DNA of 64,000 bases from positions 2,356,001 to 2,420,000 of the forward strand of contig JAWNGF010000001.1 in the NCBI GenBank assembly GCA_037039685.1. The letters are read 5' to 3'. Origin of the DNA: Ceratobasidium sp. AG-K. Taxonomy: Eukaryota; Basidiomycota; Agaricomycetes; Cantharellales; Ceratobasidiaceae. Both the position numbers and the translations under genes were made by a program. A model generated the notes under the pieces. It made no database searches, was not told the DNA's origin, and was given only the letters and a program-made list of their open reading frames with translations. Shown here one piece after another: positions 47,273-59,967 of this stretch (position 1 is its first letter; every line of letters starts with the position of its first letter).

Positions 47273-48714
47273 ATGTCTCTACCATATGTCGACTCTAGCT
47301 CGTCTACCGACGGTTCTGAATCCAAACATGTCGCTCCGAATTCCCCTTCGTACGAGGACCAAGAGCATGTTCAGTCCGGCCGTTTCCAAACAGCCTATCG
47401 CAAGTTGTCCACGGTCCTCGGCTTCAAAGAACGCTTCAGTCTCACTTTCCGTAAGTGGTACGCTGCATGCCGGATATTAGGAGCTAATCTATTGCTAACT
47501 AGTTATTCTTTTTGGCGGGGCATTGCTTGGGTTTTGTTTGAGCCGGCTTATGATGCTGGTTCCCGCCAACGTTGAAACGAAGACGGTCGCGGGTATGTCT
47601 AATTTAAGTTGCCCCTGCGCCTACACTAGTGGCTCATATCTCCCCGACACCGCTCCATTCTAGGGGAGTGGTACTGGTACCGGCAGGCACTATACAAGCC
47701 CAATATATTCATGCATATTTACATGAGCACTGGTGGGCTATTGAGAAGGCTGATACCAAATACACCCGCTGATTATTGATCGATTCCAGTGGGCGGGCTC
47801 CTCGCTAGCCTTCAATTTATCCCTATCATTCGTCGTGTAAGCCAGTTTTGATATAATGGTGTTCATAGTACTCACATCGTGTGCTTTAGAAAAAGTTGAT
47901 TCTGCATCGCATCAACGGATATATCGTGTTTTTCACTCTCGTCCCTGGGAGCGTAGCCGGATCCATTGTAGCTCGTCGTGCGTTTGGGGGAGACCTCAAT
48001 TCCGAGGGTGCGTACTACACGCTTGGGTTCATGATTGGCCCAGCTGGTATGTTGGGAGTGTATTTTGCCCGAGTCAACACAGCTCTTCATAGAGAATGGA
48101 TGCTTCGTGAGTTAGCTCTATATTCAAGTTATTTCATGTGCCCATACTCACTACGCATATAGGAACCATGTCTTATACAGGAAGCGTCATCACAGCTCGA
48201 CTCATCACTCTCATGGCTCGCGCCATCATTTCAGCCATCGGAACATATTACGCAGTAGGTTTTCTGACTCATGCGACCTCTGAACCTGCGCTGAGATCAG
48301 ACGTAATAGATGTGGAGGTGTGACGAGATTAACTTTGTGCTGAAGGATGTGGATGTCGTAGAGAAGATGTTCCCTGTATGCGTCAACGCCACGCGTCCAA
48401 AACGGACGTTCGTGCCCGTACACGCATCGATTCACGAAGATCCTATCAACTTAGGGTCAACTTATCGAGTCACGTTTGGTATGTCGCACGTGGTATTAAG
48501 CGAATGTTATTTCTGATATTTGTTACTATTGTGCATAGGTATGGCCTTGTGGATCGCCATCCTAATACACCTGGCAGCAGCGGAACTTTATGTATGTTTT
48601 GGGTCAGATCTATATCCTCGTATACTGATTGCCGCATAGATCGTCCTGACAAAATCATACGCTAAGCCAGTTCAAGATATTGGCGATATCACCGATGGAG
48701 GGGAAAAAGTGTAA
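47273..48714 (+). CDS. DUF2306-family multi-pass membrane protein
   Basis: About nine exons encode roughly 330 residues. It starts MSLPYVDSSSSTDGSESKHV with a hydrophilic tail up to RFSLTF, then alternates membrane segments with short loops: HCLGFCLSRLMMLVPAN, GEWYWYRQALYKPNIFMHIY, GGLLASLQFIPIIRRKKLIL leading to HRINGYIVFFTLVPGSVAGS, YYTLGFMIGPAGMLGVYFAR, ITLMARAIISAIGTYYA and MALWIAILIHLAAAELYIVL. The HxxxHR/GY-type segment after the second helix and the FGG loop match the DUF2306 (PF10067) pattern seen in many fungal genomes. Its biochemical role is unknown. An ATG at 47240 in the same frame would add 11 residues. Confidence 0.75.
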
Positions 48715-48841
48715 CTGGCCGAATCCTAACAATTTAATTGTATGAGCTTCAATATGTGTCTTGCTTTGTAAATGATATACACATGTTACAAATATGGAAC
48801 CCCTCAATCTGGAGAACAACGCAATAACGAGTTATTTTTGT

Positions 48842-50717
48842 TCAACGCATCTCTACGTCACCGTCCCTCGCTTCGCCTTTTGTATTTGCATTGACGAGCT
48901 CCCGTCGAACCTCGGGGCCAATCTGAGGGTGTGGCCGCGCACGGATAACGTCAAGCAAGGAATCCCGCTGGTCTGGTGATAAGTCAGACGCATATCTGCA
49001 GTTTCCGTAAGCGAAAGCAACGAAAACAGCAAACCGTCATATTTACCGCTGACAGAAAACAAGCAAGCTTTGGTGCCATAGGACTGGCAGCTTGTCACCA
49101 GCGGCCCGTGATCCCTTGTGTGTATTGGCTATTCTGATGAAATGGAATACAATGCCGTCTATAACTTTATACGGGAGTGCATATTTTTTGTCCTATGGGT
49201 TACTTGAGTTAGGATTAGCGGGATATGAAGAAGCTTCAGACTTACCAAGAGAATCCTGATGAAAAGTGAGTTCGGCCCTGAATAGTCCATACTCGCAAGC
49301 CGAAGAAGCGCAGCGGCTGAGTGGAGATTCGGGACGCTGACTTTCATTAGAACTGAAGCCACAATAGCCGCCTCTTTGAGGGTGCATCCGGTCTGAAAGC
49401 GCTCCAAGTAAGTATCCAAACCAAGGGTCTAGGACAGGATCATGGCAGACCTCACACAGGGGGAATACGATTCCTTTAAAGAATGCCGCTGGCTTGTAGA
49501 CCGCCTTCTTCAGCGCGTTGTACAGATGTACGTTGAGTTTAGCGTTGATCCTGATATCGTCCCTCACGGCCTCTAGGAGCACACCTTCTAGATAATGTCG
49601 GACCGACTCAGGTTTGAGATTGGATACTAGCATCCTGGTTGCCGCGTAGTGTGCATGCGCTTGGGGGGGGGGGGGGGGGGGAGCTTCAGTGATAAGAGAA
49701 TGATTGGATATCATGTCAGGACTTACGGGTCCATTCGTGGGGTTTAGTCAAGGCAAGAAGCCTTGCCCACTGGGGGAGCGAAGGCAGGACTTTAAACGGT
49801 TTTGGTAGCTATTCATGTAAGTTCAGCCAACGAACATTTAAGCTTAATAGATCACCTACTGGCCCGGATTTGTAATGGTTCAAGAGCTGCCCGACTCTGA
49901 GGAAAGTAAGGACCAAAATCTAATCTGACCATGCAAGATATAAAACTTACTTTGTGTACACCTCGACAACCTTCGGGTTCAGCCCCTCTGCAGGGTTCGG
50001 CGGCCCAGCTTAGATTAATACATTTATCAGCTTGTTTAATTTGCGAGCGCATGAACTCACATTCACGGGAGTCCGGCATGGCTGATATCCGGATCTTAGT
50101 CTCTGTTCCCCCTGTTGCTGCATCGGCAGCGTTAAGTTTCTCCATTATCATATCAGCTAGTGTTTTTCTGGTTTCGACATTGGAAGGCATAAGAGCATCT
50201 AACGTAGTCATATCTTCCGGGTCAATTTCCTAAGGATAATCGGTAATCAAGTAGCGTTCACGCCAATGCACATTTATAAACATACCAGCTCCTCGTATTC
50301 TTCATCTGGATACTCGTCTCCGTCCTCTTCGTCGCTATCTGACATTATGGGAGCCCGAACCACCCCCTTCGTATTTGTGTGCTCATTTGTTCCGGCATCC
50401 TCGTCGTAGAGCTCCTCTTCCGCTCCATCGTCATCCACTAAGTTCAACTCGTCTTGCTGATCTTTCGCAAGGTCGAAAATCTTGCGGGAAGTTTTTGCAT
50501 CGAGGACCACCTGCAAGAGAATCCCATAAGATATCTACAAGGAGTCAATAGCAGCTCCTCTCACGTCCGATTCGTTCTCGTTCTCATCTCGTCGTTTCTT
50601 GTCCCGTTTGCTACCACTAACACGGCCAAACTTGGCGTAAGTTTCGTCTTCGTTTATTTGAACGTGCAGAGGATCATGCCGAGCTTTCCCCTTGGTTGAA
50701 TTTGTTACTCGTGGCAT
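48842..50717 (-). CDS. ENP1: Bystin / ENP1, 40S ribosome assembly factor
   Basis: ENP1 accompanies pre-40S particles from nucleolus to cytoplasm. About eight exons encode roughly 470 residues: [20 protein letters not shown], an acidic stretch ([19 protein letters not shown]), [60 protein letters not shown] with [66 protein letters not shown], and [20 protein letters not shown] with VRRELVN. All family blocks are intact. One intron (49726-49660) has a run of 19 cytosines right before its acceptor. ENP1 shares a 194-base promoter with NOP9 and is convergent with the DUF2306 gene. Confidence 0.95.
49663..49681 (-). repeat. 19-C homopolymer serving as the polypyrimidine tract of an ENP1 intron
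   Basis: The plus strand has 19 consecutive G, so the ENP1 transcript has 19 C immediately before AAG at the 3' splice site. Its exact length in the sequence may be a read or assembly estimate. Confidence 0.85.
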
Positions 50718-50911
50718 TACCGGTCAAGCGTCTAGGTCAGTTATTGAGGTAGTATTTAGCGGTGTCAAACAAATTAAAATATTTCCAGTTGATCAACGGG
50801 TTGCAAATTTGGTCACGATAAGCGCCAGAAGTCTATTTGTAATACATTTTGGGCTCAAGTTTTGGTTCTTGTTTTGACTGCAACTAGCACCGACTAGTTT
50901 ACCTCACCGCC
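50718..50911. promoter_or_regulatory. Shared divergent promoter of ENP1 and NOP9
   Basis: 194 bases between outward-facing ATGs of two small-subunit biogenesis genes. Co-regulation is plausible; no motif was recognised. Confidence 0.5.
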
Positions 50912-53705
50912 ATGCCCCGAGAGCACCGAAAACGAGGAAAGAAGAAAAAAGAAATCCACGAACAACCAGAGGTTGAAACCGAGTCTTACGCCCAAGCGAC
51001 TAGCGAATCCAACCCACAATGGATGGAAACCAATGACGAAATAAATCTGGACGCACCATTTGGCTATGTGGACCCAGATGTCAAAGGCTACTTTAGGACT
51101 GTGGATACGCAAATACAGGATTGGCAATCATATGAATATCAGGATACTCTAAACGATGAAGGGAAAGCCAGCGAAGGTGTGTGGACTTTGATATTATGAG
51201 AAAACAGCATAATCGACCTGCTTTATCTAGATAAACGAATGTTTCTCGTGGCGGCACTTTCAGAGTCATCTGGAAAGGAGCTTCAACTAGCTACCGATCC
51301 CGACTGCTCCGTTATCCTCGAACGCATGTTACATTCTATGGATGATGTCGTGCTTCGAGTGTTTGCTGATCGACTATGCGGCTCGTAAGTGATGTCGGAG
51401 GAAATCTGATTGCAGCTCATATATGCTTAGTTACACTCAGCTCGCACAACACCGCTTTGGATCTCACGTTTGCCAGACGCTTTTTGAAGTCGGGGCAGCA
51501 ACAATTTCCCGTGAAGTGAGTACATCTATGTGTTACTACTCAGATATTCAACCTATTTTCAAAGGCTCGGGGGAACGTAGCTAAATCGTCGGACACGAAT
51601 GATAAAGAAGGAGTATTACGCACGATGACCATTCTGACGCTCGGAATTTGCGAGGTTAGCTCCTTCAAGCTGATAATGACAATTTTCTCATTCAGCCTTT
51701 ACAAACAGGAACTACTACCCTCTCTCCCTCAGCTCATTTTAGATCCGTTTGCAGCCCATGTGGTCCTCTCACTTCTTGTTCTGCTAATTCCTGAAGTTCG
51801 ACCCGCGGAATCCACTAGTTCACACTCATCGCTCGTGAGGTCGAAGAAAAGTGCCGTCTACAAGTCACGACAAGGATCCATGAAGTCTATACTTGCCTCG
51901 GGAGTCGAAAAGACTCAGAACATGGCTGTCCCGCCGTCTTTCAAAGCCGTAGCTGGGAAATTTGTGGACGCACTGCGAGAATCTGCGGATGGAAACGAGA
52001 TTCGGGCACTCGCCGCGAATAAAGTAGCCAACCCTGTATTACAGGTAGGCCATACTTACCGTGTATCCAGTATATACCACTAAGGTTTGTTCATCAGGTG
52101 ATGATTGATATTGAGGCGCTACTGGGGAGCTCTGAGTCCCCCGGTTCGATCATTGATAGTGTGCTTATGGGCGCACTTTCAACACTGGGTAAGACAACTT
52201 CTTTGATCGGTGATAGTTAAAGGCTAAGTGCCATGTAGCCCAAGGTGGTCAAATAGAGCACTCGGATTATATCGAAACCCTTCTCCGTGACCCAACGGCT
52301 TCGCATCTCTTCGAAACGCTCGTTAGGCGAGCGCCCGAACAAACTTTTAACTCACTGTGGAATTTGTATTTTCGAAGCAAATTGGCCAAACTCAGTTCCC
52401 ACCCGGTGGCTAACTTTGTGGTTAGCAAGGCTGTCGCCCGACTAACTCCGGACGTACTATCGGAGACTGTACAAGAGATTGGGCCCATTGCTAACAAACT
52501 AATAAAAGCGGGGCGAACTGGGGTCTTGAAGGCACTTGTGGATCAAGCTGTGTCTCTCGGCGCTCATGAAGACGTTGCTAACCAGGTAAGCATGAGCTGC
52601 CCTGTATGCGTTGCCTCAGGCTGATTTTATGATGTAGTTAGTCTGCCAGGCGCTGGATGTTATGGATGACAACGTTCAACTGCTTGTTCCGTGTTTGTTG
52701 GCCCTGAAATCCGTCAAGGTGGGCCCTTCGACGATACTCATAAACACATACCTAAAATGTTATTTCAACTTAGGCATACAAGAAATCAGTGGGCACAGCG
52801 GGTACAATAGACCCCCACACGGATGCCCCGGCTCATGAAGTTGAGAATTCAAGCCAGGCTGAGCCGACGATTCAAGGCGCTGTACTTCTCCAAGCTATGC
52901 TTCGTTTATCAGCACCTCACAACCAGTCAACGATAAAAAGGTCTGGTCATTGGCCTCTACTGCAAAGATTTTACTCACGATAATAAAGCATACAAGCACA
53001 AACCCTTGATGACCTTATCAAGATGTCTCGCCATGCAGTCAGTTCCCGCGTGCTAGATGCCCTTTTGGATTCACCTTCGGTCCCACTACGCGAAAAACGC
53101 AAGTTTCTCATGGGATTCATAGGGCACTATCATGTCCTTGTCGACGATCGCATTGGTAGTCGTGTTGGTGACCGCTGCTGGGCGCACGCGGATCCGTTCT
53201 TGAAGGTCGGTGAGAATCCTGTGGGCACGCGATTCTTGACCCATAAAGTTTCCAGGAGCGGATAGCAAGGTCCGTCCTGCCACACGAAACTGCTCTCTCA
53301 GCCTCGTATTATGGCAAATACTTTGCACGTAATCTTCATCTCTCTATGTTGAAACGGGACCCAACGGCATGGCGAGACATGCAAAAGGATCAGAAGGCGG
53401 TATCTAATATCGTATCTGGTTCAAACATAATCAGGGCCGTTCCCAATAACTCGACGGGGGAAAGCGGTCACACAAAGAAACGAAAACGGCCAGCTACCGA
53501 AGAGGACGAAATTGACGTCTTGTTTTCGAAAACCCCACACCCTAAGGAATCAGGTGGCCCAGTGAATAGCACGATAGTAACTCAAGGAACTGATGTGTCT
53601 GTACCTACGAGGAACACTATTGACGACCCTCAGCTCAACGAAGTACTAGGCGCTATTAAAAAGGTATCTAAGAAGGAAGGGATGCGTAGGTCTAAACATC
53701 AGTGA
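50912..53705 (+). CDS. NOP9: Nucleolar pumilio-repeat protein NOP9
   Basis: NOP9 is a PUF-like RNA-binding protein that protects the ITS1 cleavage site during 18S maturation. About ten exons give roughly 780 residues. The start is [20 protein letters not shown], basic and nucleolar-like, then [20 protein letters not shown]. Pumilio-type helical repeats follow: [120 protein letters not shown] with [10 protein letters not shown], and finally [20 protein letters not shown]. The C-terminus is basic ([24 protein letters not shown]). Confidence 0.93.
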
Positions 53706-53834
53706 TTACTTGACGGACGCTCTTTTTTTACTGCTATTCATGTATTTTTTATATTCACGCATTAAGATTGTCCAAACCGTGCTTGTATGCGCGTGAGTAA
53801 GGAACGCGCACTGCCTAAGCCGAGGCAAGTTGCC

Positions 53835-53844
53835 AGAAACTTCG
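53835..53844 (+). promoter_or_regulatory. Candidate heat-shock element upstream of STI1
   Basis: AGAAACTTCG fits the two-unit HSF1 pattern nGAAnnTTCn, about 80 bases before the ATG. STI1 is a known heat-shock-factor target in other fungi. Only two units are clear. Confidence 0.4.
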
Positions 53845-53924
53845 AAACGCTCAGCGCTTATATCGTCCCAAATAGATTTAAAGCTCGCATCCCCCAACGA
53901 CAGACGCCGCCAAACTTCACTATA

Positions 53925-56257
53925 ATGTCTGACGTGAGTATATAAGAGCTGCTCCAGAAGACAAGTTATCTAATAACCTCTAGGCTACTGCCCTCAAAGA
54001 TCAAGGCAATAAAGCCTTCCAGGCTAAACGCTATGATGAGGCTATCGACCTGTTTACCCAAGCGATCGCCCTGGACCCGTCTAACCATGTGCTATACTCT
54101 AACCGAAGTGCGGCAAAAGCAGGGAAAAAACTGTGGGAGGAGGCCCTTGCTGATGCTGAAGAGGTATGTACTCATTATTTCATTTGGTTTCGCTGGTATT
54201 GAATACATGCCACCAACAGTGTATCAAAGTAAACCCTACTTGGGCAAAAGGATATGCACGAAAGGGTGCTGCGCTTCACGGTGCGCATCGTTGGGAAGAG
54301 GCCATCACGGCATATGAGGAGGGTATCAAGATTGAGGACAGCCCCGCGTTGCAAAAGGGCTTGAAGGAGGTTAAGGAGGCTCAAGGTAAATGCGCTCGGA
54401 TGTTGTTCTACCAGCGAGTACAACTGACGCGAGTATAGCCTCATCTGATGCCGACGAGGGGGTTGCGGGTATCGGAAAGATGTTCTCCGATCCCAATCTC
54501 TTCGGTAAACTCGCAAGTAACCCTAAGACAAGTCACCTTCTCGCCGACCAGGGCTTTGTCAACCAGCTCAAGATGCTCCAGGCGAATCCGCAATTGGCCG
54601 GAAGGTGAGCTATCACACATATAAAGCGTAAATTCGTTTATTTACGTCCGGTTCAAGCTCGTTCAATGATCCTCGGATGATTCAAGTGCTGGGTGCGCTA
54701 ATGGGAATTGATCTTCAGGCGACTACTCGTCCTGAAGGATCGAACGAGATGCCTCCCGGATTCGGTGGAGCCTCTCAGCCTAGTCCATCGTCGCCGCCTC
54801 CTAAGCCCGAGCCCACTTCTCAACCAGCAAAGCCCAAAGAGGACGTCAAGATGGCCGAACCTGAGCCTGAACCGGAAGACGACGAAGCAAAGGAGAAGAA
54901 ACGACTCAAAGCGGAGGCAGATGCTGAGAAAGCCAAAGGAGCTGCTGCATACAAGAGCAGAGATTTTGCAGCGGCAGAGGAAGCCTTTAGCAAGGCCTGG
55001 GAAATATCTCCAACGGATATCACCTACCTGACCAATCTCGCTGGTAAGGCGCCTAGTATACCCCTCGTACTCCGCTTGCTAACTAGTGAGGATAGCCACA
55101 TACTTCGAGAAGGGAGACTACGACAAGTGCATAGAGACTTGCGAGAAGGCTGTCGATGAGGGCCGAGGTGTGAGTTTGACTCGCTGTTGGTTCGGCTCTT
55201 TGATTTACGTGAACGATGCAGATGCGTGCGGACTTCAAGCTCATCGCAAAGGCTTTTGGCCGAATTGGATCTGCGTATTATCGCAAGGACGACTTTGATA
55301 ACGCTATCAAGTTCTTCTCCAAGAGTTTGAGTGAACACCGAACGCCGGATATTCTCAACAAGCTTCGTGAGGTACGAGTCCTGCTCTTCGGTCCAAATTT
55401 TAGTAGCTAACGTTTGTCTAGGCGGAGAATCTCAAATCAGAGAAGGAGAAGCAGGCGTACATTAACCCGGAACTCTCGGCCAAGGCCAGGGAAGAAGGAA
55501 ATACCCAATTCAAGGTGCGTTGACTGTTGAAATTGCACGCGACCTCGCTAAAATACCTCCACAGAATGGAGATTTCGCTGGCTCCGTCAAATCCTACACC
55601 GAGTCGATCAAGCGAGACCCAGGCGATGCTCGTGGATATAACAACCGCGCAGCGGCGTATACCAAGCTCGCTGCGTTGCCAGAGGCGCTCAAGGATGTGG
55701 AGACTGCCATCAAGGTCGACCCTAAGTTTGGTGGGTTGGGTATAGTGCCACTATGTTGTGTTGAGTGCTGACCAAGCAAATAGTCAAGGCATATATCCGC
55801 AAGAGCAATGTCCTATTTGCTATGCGAGAGTACACGAAAGCCATGGAAGCTGCGCAAGAGGTAGACGTTTCACATACAAATCGTAGTATATGCACAACTA
55901 ACTTCGTGTACTAGGCCTCTGACGCCGATACCGAGAAGCAACATACGCGAGAAATTGAGCAGCTGCTGCAAAAGATAGCATCGGCATTGTACGAGCAACA
56001 GTCTGGCGAGTCGGACGAGCAGACGCTTCAGCGCGCGATGCGAGACCCCGAAGTGGCCGTAAGCAACGATTTGTCTGATTTTGTATATATATTGACTAAC
56101 GGTACCCTAGAGCATCATGAACGACCCTATTATGCAGCAAATTCTACAGCAAGCGCAGCAAAACCCCGCTGCGCTGCAGGACCACATGAAGAACCCGATT
56201 GTTGCGAAGAAGATCCAGAAACTTATTGCGGCTGGTATCATCAAGACCAGGAGGTGA
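53925..56257 (+). CDS. STI1: Hsp70/Hsp90 co-chaperone STI1 (HOP)
   Basis: STI1 bridges Hsp70 and Hsp90 for client transfer. Eleven or more short exons encode about 575 residues; the first exon is only MSD. TPR1 has ALKDQGNKAFQAKRYDEAID and NRSAAKAGKKLWEEALADAE. The first STI1/DP domain reads IGKMFSDPNLFGKLASNPKT, then NDPRMIQVLGALMG. A P/E/K-rich linker follows. TPR2A has KGAAAYKSRDFAAAEEAFSK and FEKGDYDKCIETCEKAVDEG. TPR2B has KAREEGNTQFK joined to NGDFAGSVKSYTESIKRDPG, and YNNRAAAYTKLAALPEALKD. The second DP domain reads SIMNDPIMQQILQQAQQNPA, and the protein ends LIAAGIIKTRR. This is the full domain set of the family. Confidence 0.95.
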
Positions 56258-56609
56258 TTGCACGGAGACTGAAACGCTGGTTTGAACATGGATATATGCC
56301 TTGTATTGAATATTTTTGGTTGATTACAATAAACAGTTTCCCATCTCAAATGTGCCAAAAATACGATTTGATTAGAGGCGAAACAAGATTCTATCGCCTA
56401 GGCGCCTGCCTGTTTACCGGCACAGTTTTGTTTAGATGTGCTTCCGATAAGCAATATTGGAGTAAAGTTGTCGGATCCCAGTCGTGGGGTTTCCACGACC
56501 ACCTGCGGCAGCTGGGCTGAAAAGCGACAGTGGATTTGGTGAATTTGCAACAGCATCCGGAAATGAATAAATATCCTGATCGACGCGTCTGTCTCTCCAT
56601 CTCACCACT
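56258..56609. other. Intergenic region between STI1 and UXS1
   Basis: No gene. A 10-base palindrome CGCCTAGGCG lies at 56395-56404, the same core as at 30181-30190. Confidence 0.5.
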
Positions 56610-58217
56610 ATGGCCACCCTCAACGTTGCTGCATCAAAGGTCCAGCGCCCTACCTCGCCGTTCCCCAACACGCCCATCACTGACAAGAAGGGCGTCGAGA
56701 TTAGTACTGTTGGATACGAACGATTCGGCTTTGACTCGGAGGTTCCCCTTGACATCCTGCGCTCCCTATACCTCAGGCCCCATTACGTGACCACCATCGA
56801 GGGCGAAGGCGTCAAGGAAACTGAAGATGAACAAGTGGCACAGTTCGTGTCTGGCCAGTTTGCCGAGTACCAGAGCAAGTCGATCTTCAACCCCCAGACC
56901 AACTCGATCTCGTACACCACCTTGTCGCGCTTTCCCCCAGTCAAACTCCTGCCCAACTCGCAGAAGAAGCGCATCCTCGTTACAGGAGGCGCTGGTTTCG
57001 TCGGCAGCCATCTCGTCGATAGGTTGATGCTCCTTGGTCATGATGTAACCGTCCTCGACAACTTTTTCACTGGCTCCAAGACGACAGTCAGTCACTGGGT
57101 TGGCCACCCCAACTTTGAGATGGTCAGGCACGATGTCATTGAGCCATTCATGATCGAGTGCGACCGTGAGTTGCATGTTTTGGCCCTATGTATGCGAGCT
57201 AACACACGTTCACAGAAATCTACCACCTTGCATGCCCTGCGTCTCCGCCACACTACCAATTCAACGCGGTCAAGACCATCAAGACATCGTTCATGGGTAC
57301 ACTAAACATGCTCGGCCTGGCCAAGCGCACAAAGGCGCGCTTCCTCATTACTAGCACATCTGGTAAGCCCTTTCCACCGGACATGTACTTGATCTCACCC
57401 ACGCTACAGAGGTCTACGGCGACCCCGAAGTGCACCCCCAGACCGAGGAATAGTGAGTGTTTTCCAAATGGGGAGAAAACGCGCATGGTTAACACGTGTG
57501 GGTCAAATTCAGCTGGGGCCATGTCAACCCCATTGGTCCTCGCGCTTGCTACGACGAGGGAAAGCGTGTTGCCGAGACCTTGACCTATGGCTTCCATCGC
57601 CAAGATGGCGTAGACGTTCGTGTCGCCCGTATCTTCAACACCTTTGGTCCTCGTATGAACGTACGTCTTTTCGGAACCGGATTGATTACGAGCTGACAAG
57701 CTGCTTCTGCAGCCCTACGACGGACGCGTTGTCTCCAACTTTATCATCCAAGCCCTCAAGGGCGAGGACATGACTGTCTATGGCGACGGCCAACAGACCC
57801 GTTCCTTCCAATACATCCATGATTTGGTCGATGGGTTGATTGCGTTGATGAACTCGGATGAAACCCGCCCAGTCAATATTGGAAATGGCGACGAGTTTAC
57901 GATTCTCAAGTTTGCCGAACACGTTCGGGATATTGTGGAGAAAGTCCAACGCGAAGACGGCACCCCTGTCAAGCCTGAAAATGGAACCGACCGTGTTGCG
58001 ATCATTCACAAGCCCATGCCCACTGACGATCCCCAGAAGCGTCGCCCCGATACCACTCGTGCTAGGCAGGTTCTACAGTGGGAGCCCCGCTGGACCGTCG
58101 AGATGGGTGTCGAGGAGATGGTTCGGTAAGTACCTAGCATTTGGTGATCTGTCGGCACTCTTTGACGCATACTCTCATAGCTACTACAAGGCGAAGATGG
58201 CTGAGGGTGGTATTTAA
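56610..58217 (+). CDS. UXS1: UDP-glucuronate decarboxylase (UDP-xylose synthase)
   Basis: Converts UDP-glucuronate to UDP-xylose, the donor for fungal capsule and glycan xylosylation. Six exons encode about 450 residues. After an N-terminal extension ([19 protein letters not shown] region) comes the Rossmann NAD motif [20 protein letters not shown], then [34 protein letters not shown] with [18 protein letters not shown], and [20 protein letters not shown]. The catalytic YxxxK is in [28 protein letters not shown] and [17 protein letters not shown] follow. These are diagnostic of UXS in the extended SDR family. The start is in good context (CACTATGGCC). No clear membrane segment is seen in the N-terminal extension, so it may be cytosolic. 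Confidence 0.95.
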
Positions 58218-58458
58218 ATGCTCGGGAGTTGTACGTGTTTTTGGGTCTGCGGGTTTGATTAGATAGACGTGGCTGTCGTACGCGTGCAAGTCAGCTTGTA
58301 GTTTGTAGCAGCCATGATGAAAAGAATAAACTTGCTTGTGATACTGTTACATGTTACATCCTTCTAAGCTCTCCCTCGAAATTTGTCATGGCGCGAGCGC
58401 GTATATCTTACGATGTCGTCACAAGCGTGGCGGGTCTCACTTGCTTTCAGCTGGCACG

Positions 58459-59921
58459 ATGGTTGAAAAAAGACCGATTGTATTAGTCACTGGCGCAAAC
58501 GGGTGCGTTCTCATCTTGCTACTTTTCTGTATACGCTAAGGCTCTCGCAGTGGTGTTGGCTTCGGCGTCTGTCACCGACTTCTTATCCAGCTCGCCCAAA
58601 ACTCACCTACTGACGCCTCTCCCAAAGTTCAAAAGTCACCTATCACCAGCGGGTCCCCCGACTTGTCACCCTATCTCCCAGCAACTGGTGCGACTCTCAT
58701 TCTTGGGTGTCGAAGCCAAAAAAGAGCCGAGGCTGCGCGGTCCGAACTCCTTCAGCTCCTAGGCAATGAGGTGGTGCGCCAAAAATCCAAAGGTCTCGAT
58801 ACTCGTCACGCGGAAACGTTCCAGAAAAACTTGGAGATCGCGATAGTTAACTTGGACTTGTCGAGCGTGGAGAATGTGTTTGCTTGTGCTGCGGACATTC
58901 GAAAACGGTACGCCTCTTATTTGCACGCTGAAAGGAATCTAAGTAGGCTATTGGGCAGGTTCCCATATATCACGCATATGGTTTTCAATGCTGGCGTTGG
59001 GTCATTCACCGGTATCAACTGGCCGCTCGCTGTCTACGAGATTTGCACGCGATTCAAGACAGCTATGACCGCCCCTGGATTCAAGATTCAGGCCAAGGGC
59101 CAAATGAGTGAGGACGGATTAGGATGGGTTTGGCAGTGTAACATATTTGGGCACTATATCCTCGTAAGTTGCTTCTTCGCCTCAATATAAAAGTGATGAG
59201 CTGAGATGGAGTAGGCACGAACACTTCGCGACATGCTCGCCCGAAACCCATACAACGATGCACGCGTCATGTGGATGTCTTCACTCGAGGGTCGACCGTC
59301 GTTTTTCCCTGGGCTAGACGACTGGCAACTTGTCAAAGCGTCGCACTCGTATGAAGCGTCCAAGTACGAGACCGAACTTCTCGCGTGCACACTCGATCAA
59401 GTTGAAGCCCAAAACGGGGACCCAATTCGCCATTTGGTCGTTCATCCCGGCATCGTGGGCACGAACATCTTTATTGAGCACACGGGGTGGCTCCTCGACA
59501 AGCTCATGTTTGTAGCGTTTTATTTGGTGAGTTTTTGTCTCGTAGTGGACCCGGGCAAGGTCTCATGCGTCTTCAGGCTCGATGGCTCGGCTCGCCGCAC
59601 CATGTCATTCAGCCGTACAAGGCAGCCATTTCCGCTGTGCATATTGCTCTTGTCTCGCTCGCAATCCTCCCTTCATTGCCTCGTTCTGCAAATACCAAAG
59701 AACAATCGGGTCAGCCTCCTTCGGGCACAACGGACAGTTCTAAAACGCGAGAATCGGACTATCAGCCTGTCCACTACGGCGCAGAGGCAAACTTTTTTGG
59801 GACCGAGTATGTCGGAGTTCAGCCAGTAGAAGAGTGGGAGGAACAGAAGGATGTCGGGCGCGAGTTGCTTGCGCGGTGTGACCGGTTGTACGAGGGATTT
59901 GAGAACAAGATGCAGCTGTAA
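58459..59921 (+). CDS. ERG27: 3-keto-steroid reductase ERG27 (SDR family)
   Basis: ERG27 reduces the 3-keto group after C-4 demethylation in ergosterol synthesis, at the ER with ERG25/26/28. Five or six exons give about 415 residues. The N-terminal cofactor motif is split by the first intron: RPIVLVTGANG then GVGFGVCHRLLIQLAQ. Then come TLILGCRSQKRAEAARSELL, ITHMVFNAGVGSF, WVWQCNIFGHYIL, and the catalytic SHSYEASKYETELLACTLDQ (YxxxK), followed by HLVVHPGIVGTNIF. The insertion between NAG and the active site and the long C-terminal region (KAAISAVHIALVSLAILPSL, then VGVQPVEEWEEQKDVGRELL) fit fungal ERG27 rather than generic SDRs. It ends 46 bases from the convergent CTU1 gene. Confidence 0.88.
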
Positions 59922-59967
59922 TACATACTACGATTCGTATAATGATACATTGGACTTGCTATTTGGT

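Noticed and set aside
48842..49000. Apparent frameshift in the last exon of ENP1
   Set aside because: A first reading lost a few bases. On re-reading, [17 protein letters not shown] is continuous and intact.
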